Part shown: positions 1 through 5,485 of the stretch, one piece after another | How positions within the stretch are numbered: the first letter of the stretch is position 1 | Layout: each line of letters opens with the position of its first letter | Notes under the pieces: model-generated | The model's database searches: none | What the model was told of the DNA's origin: nothing | Seen by the model: the letters and a program-made list of their open reading frames with translations, nothing else | Position numbers and translations under genes: made by a program | NCBI GenBank assembly: GCA_018065205.1 | Contig: JAGHTR010000090.1 | Span: 1 to 5,485, forward strand | From: Candidatus Colicola caccequi | GTDB lineage: Bacteria; Bacteroidota; Bacteroidia; Bacteroidales; Paludibacteraceae | Length of the DNA stretch: 5,485 nt | Reading direction: 5' to 3'

Positions 1-3000
1 ACACTCTATGCAATTTGGGCTTTGGCTCAAGTTGATGTCACGTATGGCGTATTCGGAAGTACTCACGGAACAATCCAATTGGGTAGCGGAACACCGATTA
101 CTGGCAATGCAACTCAAAAGGTTGATGGTGCCTCTACTGTTACACTTACTGCCACTCCTGATGCCAACTATACAGTAGAAGGATGGTACGCCAACTCCTC
201 TTGCACTGGTGACAAACTGCTAGATGGTGACAATACAGGCGCAGCAAAAACATACACTATCCCCAATATTGCTGAAGCAAAAACGGTTTATGTGAAATTC
301 GTAGACCATAAATATGACTTGCAAATTACCCATAAGTATTATCAAACAGATGCAAGTACGGAAATTTCAAGTTATAAACAAGTAGATGCGGCTATCACCA
401 ATTGCGTGGGTGTGGAAACCACCTATGATATCGATGCAACTTCGGCATCTAAGGTTGGTTTCTATCATACAAAATGGACGATTCCTTCCGGTACGGTTAA
501 ATACAATGGAACAGAATATTCTTCTTCAAAAGCTATAGAAGATGATAATCTTTTGCAACTTACCATTAATGGTTGGATAGCAAGTCCTAATCAACAAATC
601 CAAATGCAAGACCGTTGGGTTGAATACAAACATACTGTCAATGTTGTTGCCGGTGACGGTGGTACTATTCAAGGTAGTGTTGCTTCGTTGACCAATATCG
701 GTGTTTATACACCTGGTACAGTTACTGCCGTTCCAAATGTCGGTTATTACTTTACCGGTTGGACGACAACCCCTAATACTAATTACACCATCAATCTGTC
801 GGCAGGTTCTGCAACAACCGAAGTGCGTGTTACCTCTAACGAGAGTGCCGCTGCTGCAGGTTCGATTACTGCCAACTTTGCAGAGCGATTCTATCTGCGT
901 GGGTCAAGTACAGAAAATCAAGAACCGACGAAAGGTATGCCCGGTTGGGGTAAGGAAGCCAAGACAGTTGGCTTATTCACTCCCATCAACGGCACAACCG
1001 CTACTATCACGATGTCTCTTGAAGCTTCTACCACATATAAACTCAAACTCGGTGACTTGGCAGACGGTAGTTCTTGGGGTGGAAGTAGTGCACAAGAATT
1101 AACCAATGGTGTTGAATGGCAATTCACAAGCCATGAAGAAAATTGTAACGCTCCTACTTTCAGAACTGCTATTGCCGGTACATACACTTTCACGATTGAT
1201 TTCAGCGGGGCTTCGCCCAAAATGAAGATTACCTATCCTACTCCTGACTTTACATTGCAAGTTGCTAAGACACGCGTATATAAAGAAAGCACTTTGCCAT
1301 TCATCGCAGGTGATGGTACAGAGGCTAATCCCTATCAATTCTACTTGGATGAGAAGATGCATCTGGAGATTACCGCTTTACCCGCAGTTGCCGGTGTACA
1401 GGCTTGGTATGAATTTGGAAGTGATGTCAGTACGGGAACCCGCACAAAGGACATAACTGTGAATAACACCTCGCTACAATCCATTGAGGTTAAGACTTAT
1501 TACCAAGCAATACAAGGTTCGTATGTGAGTGAGAAAAAGACAGAAACTATTTGGTATCAAGGCGTACCAACTCCTGCTCTGCACTTAACTGCTTCTTGGA
1601 ACGAGAAAGAAGAAGGCGAACTCTCAGAAAATCCTGAAGTGACGATTTACTACAGCACCGATCACTATGCCGGTGCAGCAACAGTCACCAGTAGCGTTGA
1701 TGGTGGGGAACCAACAACCTTCATGACGATTACGACTGAGACGCAACAGGATCAAACTTACCAAATGACAAATCGCGACCCTCATCGTTATGACTTTAAA
1801 GCAACGGCTACCATTAATAATCGTACCCTCATAGCTACCACTTCAGTTAGTATCTACCGCTTGGTTGAGGTGAGAGTAAAAGACACAGGTCATCTGATGT
1901 CAAAATACTACATGTGGATTAACGGATCGAATCCTCTTCAAGAGGAAGCAGCATGGCCAGGAAATGATTTCATCGGCAAATTAGGTGATTGGCATATTTT
2001 CTTGGTTAAGTATCCAAGTTATACCCACTTTGTTCTTAATAATGGTAAGAATTGGGGTGATCAGGGTGCCGAACAAACTGAAGATATTGCACTGCCCGAC
2101 CACAATACTTGCTATGAGATTGGTACAAAAGACGGTACTTCACATAAATATAATGTTAATGTTGCCAGTTCATGTCCTCCAATCCTCTATGTAGGCGACA
2201 TTGCCAATGTTACTTTGCATCAAGGCGAATCACAACTGATTACTCCGGATGTTGATTTGGATTTCGGCTATGATGAAAGTCAATTGCAAATTACCTTCCC
2301 CAACATACCATCCGGCTTTACTGCTGCGCAACAAGGCAAGAACTTCATGCTGACCGGTACTACCAAAGGTTCTGCAAAAACAATTACGGTACAATATACA
2401 TTGAATGGATATTCCGTAATTAAGTCCTTCCAAGCCACCGTTACTCACCCATCCAAGATCTTGATACAAGTGAAAGTGCCAACCTTCTTTAATTGGAATG
2501 ACCATAACAAAATGTGGGTATATTATTGGGGTGATGGTCTTACTGGCACTGACTTGAATATGAAGTGGAAAGATTGTGTCGATAATTATGATCGTTTCTC
2601 GGCTCAAGTTCCATTGGGAACAAATGGTAAAGTAAGTTTCCTGTTCCATGAATGGGATTTAGATGTTAAGACACCATGGCAACAAACTACTAATGTTGAA
2701 AATGTTACTAGTTCGGGATGTTATCATTTAGAAGATGGTGGTGATGGGCAGAAACGTAATTGGTTTCGTGACGACAACGACTGCTGGGCAGAGTACCAAG
2801 CAGTAGTTAATATGGCCAATGGTAAAACGTATTACTCTAATAAGGTTGAAAATCTCAATGACATCGTTTCGTTCTATGCTCCTGGCAAAGACGAAACAGG
2901 CAACAAATCCGGCTTAGTGCGTATTCTGCGCAATGGCACGCAAGTGGCTACTATTTCCGCTAATACCTTTACTAAGTCTGGAATCTATATTGCCAAGATT

Positions 3001-5250
3001 ACCAACGATGGTGCAGGCCTAACAGACGTTGCTCCTTACACCGGCGACTACTACATCCGTACCGATGCTGCTGGCGATTGGAATAACTACAAGAACGAAA
3101 GCAATAAATTCACCTACTTCACGCCATACAAAGATGCCCTATACGATTACTACTGGGTTATAAACAAGAAAGTGGCTAATCAAGGAGACAAACTCAACAT
3201 CAAAGCTTGCATTGGTAACGACATCAACGATAACCTCGCTAATATGATTGAAAAGAGTAGTTACACAGATGAAGATGGAAATATCAAACCTGATGCCGGC
3301 ACCGGTGTGAACTTGCGCTTCGGCTATAACCCCGAGACCAACTACTTCGAGCGTTCTATCCTTCGTGGCTCAACGGTAAGCTCCAACGACTTCCTCAATA
3401 TAGTAGGTGACAACATCTATAATGATAAATCCTGTTCAGAAGAATTGAACGAAGCCAACTATACCGATCACGCAGCGTGGAGTAAATTCGGAGATATATC
3501 CAACTGGGTATATGAGAAGAATATTTTCGTTAAGATTGATGGTGGACACCAATCAGCACAAGCTCTTCTGAAGTCCAAAGCCTTTGACGGAACTATCATC
3601 TATCAATTAGGATATACACGCGACCCAATAACCGGTGCAGAAACCTCTACTCCTGCTCAACGTGATATCTTAGCAATAGGTACCACCAATAATACATACA
3701 ACATACGCGTCATCTATGACTTCAAGACCAACCGTATCGTATCTGCATGGTCTCCCGTTAATGATGTCACTTACGAAAGCGAAACCAGAATTAACGCAGA
3801 TGTACTCTTTGTTCGTCATGAAGACGAGAAAGTGGCACAAGTTAATTTGAGCAACGATGCTGCTAAAGTGTCCAGTCTAAAGAGCGCTTACTTCGTAATG
3901 GAAATTGACGGTGCATCAACTGCACAAAAATCAGGAGAATCCATGTATTGGTTCTCTGTTCCATTTGATTGCGAAATCAGCAGTATCTTTGGCGTAGAAG
4001 GCTATGTCACCTTAGATGACAATGGTAGTCCTACCGCAGGTACTTGGGGCATCCAAGAATATGATGGTAAGACCCGCGCAGAAAAGGGTTGGTACGAAAC
4101 ACAGACCAAAACCTTCTGGCGTTGGATGAGAAAAAATGAGACGCTGAAAAAAGGAAACGGTTATATTCTCGTCTTCGACCGCACTGACGCGGATAGCAAC
4201 GGATTATGGAAAGAAATCACCAGAGAAGAACCTTGCGAAGGAGGAGTTGGTTGCGTAGATGGTAAGAAAACAGTTAAAACCACTATCCTGCGTCTCTACT
4301 TCCCAAGTAGCGAAAGCGGATGGAAAATGACCCGAAGTGGCAAAGAGCAATGGGTTGAATATGAGGACTGGACTTGCCAGAAGAAAAATCGTAAGGCACA
4401 AGATAGCAACTGGCGTCTATTAGGTACCGATAGTTATAGCGACATCCAGATTAATGCCGAAACACAATTCAAACGCACAGAGAAAGATAGCGTCTTAGAC
4501 CAAGCTCCTAACTTTGTTTATGAATTTTATCCGGAAGAGGAACAGTATCAATGGTATAAACCTGTATCCTCACTTGAGAGACCCTTCCAATCATTCTACT
4601 GCTATATGGTTCAGTTCTCTGGAAAAATCAACTGGAACCAATACACACAGAGTGAACAGGATCAAAAGGTTGCAGCTCGCCGTATCGTAGCAGAAAACGA
4701 ATTGACCAACGCACAAATGACGCTCAGTCTCAAAAAGGGTAACAATACCGAGGATAACACCTATATATATATGGACGCACGCGCGACAACCGACTTCGAT
4801 AATCAAATGGACTTAACCAAGATTACCGATACTCGCGCTAACCAAATATACTCCGTAACAGAGGAAGTGGAATATGCCGGTAATACCCTACCCGTTGAGG
4901 ATCAAATCGTGCCCCTCACCGTGAACATCAACGCCAATGGTGCATACACCTTCGCAATGCCCAATATGACCGACGGACTCGAGGTTTATCTGATAGACAA
5001 TACCACCGGTTCCCATACCGACATGGCTATTGATTCCTACACCGTTGACCTCAACAAGGGCAAGATAGCAGACCGATTCTATCTGGATGTGCGCGTTAAG
5101 GAACGCACAACGCCCACAATCATTGAGACCATCGGTACAGACGGCAATCCTACCGGAGACCGATTCATCAAGGTCATCCAAAACGACCAATTGCACATCA
5201 TCCGCAATGGCCGCATCTACAACGCTTCCGGAATGGAACTGACGAAGTGA
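1..5250 (+). CDS. Large modular secreted surface protein with InlB-B-like and starch-binding modules and a C-terminal sorting-type tail (5' partial)
   Basis: The frame is open from the first base to TGA 5248-5250, which is followed directly by an in-frame TAG; 1749 codons are visible. The first residues, TLYAIWA, match the usual end of an InlB B-repeat, so the true start and signal peptide lie upstream. The TTG at 22 is not a credible start. Domains in order: InlB-like modules (about 10-103 and 210-295), a SusE/F- or CBM-like sandwich (296-413), Ig/FN3-like segments (414-620), CBM26 (621-706), Ig-like (728-815), a CBM26-like module (820-910), a long unassigned C-terminal half, a beta-sandwich (1622-1700) and a short tail (1719-1749). 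Known family roles suggest a glucan-binding or adhesive protein at the cell surface; export by T9SS is inferred from the tail. No catalytic motif is visible, so an amylase-type enzyme remains possible only if its catalytic domain is upstream. The module reading is fairly sure; the biological role is not. Confidence 0.9.
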   Translation, partial: TLYAIWALAQVDVTYGVFGSTHGTIQLGSGTPITGNATQKVDGASTVTLTATPDANYTVEGWYANSSCTGDKLLDGDNTGAAKTYTIPNIAEAKTVYVKFVDHKYDLQITHKYYQTDASTEISSYKQVDAAITNCVGVETTYDIDATSASKVGFYHTKWTIPSGTVKYNGTEYSSSKAIEDDNLLQLTINGWIASPNQQIQMQDRWVEYKHTVNVVAGDGGTIQGSVASLTNIGVYTPGTVTAVPNVGYYFTGWTTTPNTNYTINLSAGSATTEVRVTSNESAAAAGSITANFAERFYLRGSSTENQEPTKGMPGWGKEAKTVGLFTPINGTTATITMSLEASTTYKLKLGDLADGSSWGGSSAQELTNGVEWQFTSHEENCNAPTFRTAIAGTYTFTIDFSGASPKMKITYPTPDFTLQVAKTRVYKESTLPFIAGDGTEANPYQFYLDEKMHLEITALPAVAGVQAWYEFGSDVSTGTRTKDITVNNTSLQSIEVKTYYQAIQGSYVSEKKTETIWYQGVPTPALHLTASWNEKEEGELSENPEVTIYYSTDHYAGAATVTSSVDGGEPTTFMTITTETQQDQTYQMTNRDPHRYDFKATATINNRTLIATTSVSIYRLVEVRVKDTGHLMSKYYMWINGSNPLQEEAAWPGNDFIGKLGDWHIFLVKYPSYTHFVLNNGKNWGDQGAEQTEDIALPDHNTCYEIGTKDGTSHKYNVNVASSCPPILYVGDIANVTLHQGESQLITPDVDLDFGYDESQLQITFPNIPSGFTAAQQGKNFMLTGTTKGSAKTITVQYTLNGYSVIKSFQATVTHPSKILIQVKVPTFFNWNDHNKMWVYYWGDGLTGTDLNMKWKDCVDNYDRFSAQVPLGTNGKVSFLFHEWDLDVKTPWQQTTNVENVTSSGCYHLEDGGDGQKRNWFRDDNDCWAEYQAVVNMANGKTYYSNKVENLNDIVSFYAPGKDETGNKSGLVRILRNGTQVATISANTFTKSGIYIAKITNDGAGLTDVAPYTGDYYIRTDAAGDWNNYKNESNKFTYFTPYKDALYDYYWVINKKVANQGDKLNIKACIGNDINDNLANMIEKSSYTDEDGNIKPDAGTGVNLRFGYNPETNYFERSILRGSTVSSNDFLNIVGDNIYNDKSCSEELNEANYTDHAAWSKFGDISNWVYEKNIFVKIDGGHQSAQALLKSKAFDGTIIYQLGYTRDPITGAETSTPAQRDILAIGTTNNTYNIRVIYDFKTNRIVSAWSPVNDVTYESETRINADVLFVRHEDEKVAQVNLSNDAAKVSSLKSAYFVMEIDGASTAQKSGESMYWFSVPFDCEISSIFGVEGYVTLDDNGSPTAGTWGIQEYDGKTRAEKGWYETQTKTFWRWMRKNETLKKGNGYILVFDRTDADSNGLWKEITREEPCEGGVGCVDGKKTVKTTILRLYFPSSESGWKMTRSGKEQWVEYEDWTCQKKNRKAQDSNWRLLGTDSYSDIQINAETQFKRTEKDSVLDQAPNFVYEFYPEEEQYQWYKPVSSLERPFQSFYCYMVQFSGKINWNQYTQSEQDQKVAARRIVAENELTNAQMTLSLKKGNNTEDNTYIYMDARATTDFDNQMDLTKITDTRANQIYSVTEEVEYAGNTLPVEDQIVPLTVNINANGAYTFAMPNMTDGLEVYLIDNTTGSHTDMAIDSYTVDLNKGKIADRFYLDVRVKERTTPTIIETIGTDGNPTGDRFIKVIQNDQLHIIRNGRIYNASGMELTK
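28..309 (+). other. Divergent InlB B-repeat-like module 1 (protein domain)
   Basis: Residues about 10-103. The pattern is a beta-strand with a glycine turn (VTYGVFGSTHGTIQLG), then VTLTATPDANYTVEGWY (47-63), then TVYVKF (95-100). The 'T-A-x-P-x-x-x-Y-x-x-x-G-W' core followed by a closing 'V-x-F' strand is the hallmark of divergent InlB B-repeat / Listeria-Bacteroides repeat domains. These are small beta-grasp-like spacers in bacterial surface proteins. The in-frame TLYAIW at residues 2-6 appears to be the end of a preceding repeat cut off by the window edge. The assignment is by pattern, not by profile search. Confidence 0.7.
628..885 (+). other. Divergent InlB B-repeat-like module 2 (protein domain)
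   Basis: Residues about 210-295. It begins HTVNVVAGDGGTIQGS, continues with the core VTAVPNVGYYFTGWTTTP (241-258) and closes with GSITANFAE (287-295). It has the same architecture as the module at 28-309: an opening strand with 'G-G-T-I', a proline-containing strand, an aromatic-G-W core and a final 'I-T-A-N-F' strand. A beta-rich segment (residues 104-208) lies between the two modules and ends in WVEY. It may be a further degenerate copy, but I cannot support that firmly. Confidence 0.75.
886..1239 (+). other. SusE/SusF- or CBM-like beta-sandwich (putative starch-binding module)
   Basis: Residues about 296-413. An opening strand FYLRGS (297-302) is followed by a conserved-looking Trp (W316), a strand ending in YKLKLGD (346-352), SSWGG with W359, and a closing AGTYTFTIDFSG (392-403) plus MKITYP. 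The order 'Y-L-x-G ... W ... strand ... K-x-G-x ... W-G-G ... G-x-Y-T-x-T-x-D' resembles the outer-membrane starch-binding modules of SusE/SusF. The ligand is inferred from the fold pattern only. A related non-starch CBM fold would look similar. Confidence 0.5.
1861..2118 (+). other. CBM26-type starch-binding module (protein domain)
   Basis: Residues 621-706. The diagnostic series is present in order: YYMW (636-639), AWPG (651-654), GDWHIFLV (662-669), FVLNNG (677-682) and EQTEDIAL (691-698). This follows the CBM26 pattern of a Trp in a Y/W strand, AWPG, a W-aromatic strand, 'I/V-x-N-N-G' and 'Q-T-x-D-L'. CBM26 modules bind alpha-1,4-glucan chains in amylases and related surface proteins through aromatic residues, several of which are retained here. 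This is the best-supported functional clue in the window. Confidence 0.8.
2458..2730 (+). other. Second, divergent starch-binding-like module
   Basis: Residues about 820-910. ILIQVKVP opens the module, MWVYYWGDG (838-846) supplies aromatics on a strand, RFSAQVPLG (865-873) and VSFLFHEW (878-885) follow, and QQTTNV (894-899) leads into SGCYHL. The strand order and the 'Q-T-x-x-V' element parallel the CBM26 module upstream, but AWPG is absent and the 'N-N-G' turn is replaced by H-E-W. It is probably a diverged glucan-binding module, though it could be a degenerate or differently specific copy. The intervening residues 728-815 look Ig-like. Confidence 0.5.
3940..4185 (+). other. Recurrent Bacteroidales C-terminal-half motif region (function unknown)
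   Basis: Residues 1314-1395 contain SMYWFSVPFDCEISSIFG, then WGIQEYDGKTRAEKGW and LKKGNGYILVFDR. The series 'W-F-S-V-P-F-D', 'Y-D-G-x-x-R-A' and 'L-K-x-G-x-G-Y-I-L' recurs, as I remember it, in long extracellular Bacteroidales proteins upstream of their C-terminal sorting tails. It carries no recognised catalytic residues. I describe it as a landmark in the otherwise unassigned stretch of residues 930-1620 and do not assign a function. Confidence 0.4.
5155..5247 (+). other. C-terminal tail resembling a Bacteroidales T9SS-type sorting signal
   Basis: Residues 1719-1749 read GDRFIKVIQNDQLHIIRNG followed by RIYNASGMELTK. The pattern 'K-V-I-x-N/D-x-Q-L-x-I-I-R-N-G-x-x-Y-N-x-x-G' followed by a few residues and the stop recurs at the ends of large secreted Bacteroidales proteins. 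The preceding sandwich (about 1622-1700) has NINANGAYTFAMPNM, VYLIDNTTG and ADRFYLDVRV, which is typical of the domain just before such tails. T9SS export and surface anchoring are inferred. The tail is shorter than a classic 70-80-residue type A domain unless the upstream strands are counted. Confidence 0.6.
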
Positions 5251-5275
5251 TAGATGAAGGATGATAGATAAAGGA
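5248..5275. repeat. 14-bp tandem duplication including the stop codon
   Basis: TGATAGATGAAGGA at 5248-5261 is followed immediately by TGATAGATAAAGGA at 5262-5275, 13 of 14 bases identical. The first copy begins with the TGA stop codon of the large gene, and the second runs to the first base of the terminator stem. It looks like a small slippage or duplication event; no function is implied. Confidence 0.6.
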
Positions 5276-5307
5276 ACGCGCACTCACACGGGTGCGCGTT
5301 TAATATT
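5275..5307 (+). terminator. Intrinsic (hairpin) terminator of the large gene
   Basis: AACGCGCACTC (5275-5285) pairs with GGGTGCGCGTT (5290-5300) around an ACAC loop. This gives 11 base pairs including one T-G wobble, very GC-rich in the core, beginning 24 bases after the stop codon. It is followed by TTTAATATTATAT, a moderate T/A-rich tail rather than a perfect T run. Read on the minus strand, the same stem is followed by CCTTTATCTATC, so weak bidirectional activity is conceivable. Confidence 0.8.
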
Positions 5308-5318
5308 ATATGTGAGGA

Positions 5319-5422
5319 AAAATTCTCAATCTGCATTCCGAAAATTCTCAATCTGCATTCCGAAAATTCTCAATTTACATTCCAAAAATTCTCAATCTAC
5401 ATTCCGAAAATTCTCAATTTGC
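5319..5422. repeat. 22-bp uninterrupted tandem repeat, four full copies plus a partial fifth
   Basis: The unit starts AAAATTCTCAAT and ends CATTCCG, 22 bp in total. Full copies lie at 5319-5340, 5341-5362, 5363-5384 and 5385-5406; a fifth (5407-5422) matches about 15 of 16 bases and then runs into the promoter-like element. Copies 1 and 2 are identical; copy 3 differs at unit positions 13 (C to T), 15 (G to A) and 22 (G to A); copy 4 differs only at position 15. All changes are transitions. There are no spacers, so it is not a CRISPR array. As 22 is not a multiple of 3, it is not a coding repeat in a fixed frame. Confidence 0.95.
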
Positions 5423-5426
5423 GCTG

Positions 5427-5458
5427 CAAAGGTACAACAAAAATTTCAAATACGCAAA
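5427..5458 (-). promoter_or_regulatory. Bacteroidetes-type promoter pointing leftward into the repeat array
   Basis: On the minus strand, TTTG (complement of 5455-5458) is followed after 20 bases by TACCTTTG (complement of 5427-5434) and then C. This fits the Bacteroidetes housekeeping promoter consensus, TTTG at -33 and TAnnTTTGY at -7, including spacing close to the usual 19-21. Transcription would start at about 5415-5422 and run through the 22-bp repeats toward the terminator hairpin. No minus-strand gene follows, so the product would be a short non-coding or antisense RNA, or the site may be unused. Confidence 0.5.
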
Positions 5459-5485
5459 TAATTGAACAAAAAAAATACAAGTTAT

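Noticed and set aside
22..24. TTG as the start codon of the large gene
   Set aside because: The frame stays open to the window edge, the preceding residues are a typical InlB-repeat ending, and no signal peptide follows the TTG, as would be expected for a secreted protein.
701..1102. 133-residue + strand open frame in another frame
   Set aside because: It lies fully inside the large gene in an alternative frame and shows low-complexity, non-protein-like composition.
2230..2649. 139-residue minus-strand open frame
   Set aside because: It is antisense to the Ig-like and second starch-binding-like modules, with no promoter, ribosome binding site or domain signature.
4762..4773. TATATATATATGG run as a possible promoter or slippage site
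   Set aside because: It lies inside coding sequence (Thr-Tyr-Ile-Tyr-Met) with no matching -33 element and no frame disruption.
4888..5283. 131-residue minus-strand open frame opposite the 3' end of the large gene
   Set aside because: It lies antisense to well-supported coding sequence and the terminator stem, with no recognisable protein features; it is a shadow of the + strand gene.
5319..5422. CRISPR array
   Set aside because: The repeats are directly adjacent with no spacers, and no cas gene is visible.
5261..5461. 66-residue open frame on the + strand crossing the terminator and the 22-bp repeats
   Set aside because: It begins just upstream of the terminator stem. Its sequence is a by-product of a 22-bp repeat read in shifting frames (FRKFSIC / PKILNLHSKN patterns), and it has no ribosome binding site or domain.

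Overview
The window is almost entirely one very long coding region on the + strand, open at its 5' edge and ending at a TGA at 5248-5250, followed by 235 bp of intergenic DNA. The source looks like a member of the Bacteroidales (Bacteroidota). The protein is a mosaic of InlB-B-repeat-like and starch-binding-like modules, and it ends in the short '...LHIIRNGRIYNASG...' tail seen on large surface proteins of that order. The intergenic DNA carries a match to the Bacteroidetes promoter consensus (TTTG, about 20 bp, TAnnTTTG). The genus cannot be fixed from the sequence alone. If the tail is a type IX secretion (T9SS) sorting signal, a Prevotella-, Porphyromonas- or Paludibacter-like lineage is more likely than Bacteroides proper.

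Layout. Positions 1-5250 encode 1749 visible residues of a secreted, surface-type modular protein. Residues below count from the first codon of the window. The order is: last residues of an upstream InlB-type repeat (1-6); divergent InlB-B-like module (about 10-103); unassigned beta-rich segment (104-208); second InlB-like module (210-295); SusE/F-type or CBM-like beta-sandwich (296-413); Ig/FN3-like linker region (414-620); a well-supported CBM26-type starch-binding module (621-706); an Ig-like segment (about 728-815); a second, more divergent starch-binding-like module (820-910); a long C-terminal half without a nameable domain (about 930-1620); a beta-sandwich (about 1622-1700); and the C-terminal tail (1719-1749). 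No glycosidase catalytic domain or catalytic motif is visible. If there is an enzyme it lies upstream of the window; otherwise the protein is a pure glycan-binding or adhesive surface protein.

Positions 5251-5485 are intergenic. They hold a 14-bp tandem duplication that includes the stop codon, a strong GC-rich hairpin terminator (5275-5307), a 22-bp uninterrupted tandem repeat with four full copies and a partial fifth (5319-5422), and, abutting the array, a promoter-like element pointing leftward on the minus strand (5427-5458). The promoter would transcribe the repeat array toward the 3' end of the big gene, where there is no convincing minus-strand gene. This makes a short non-coding or antisense transcript the most interesting hypothesis here. 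I saw no tRNA, rRNA, insertion sequence or CRISPR array.
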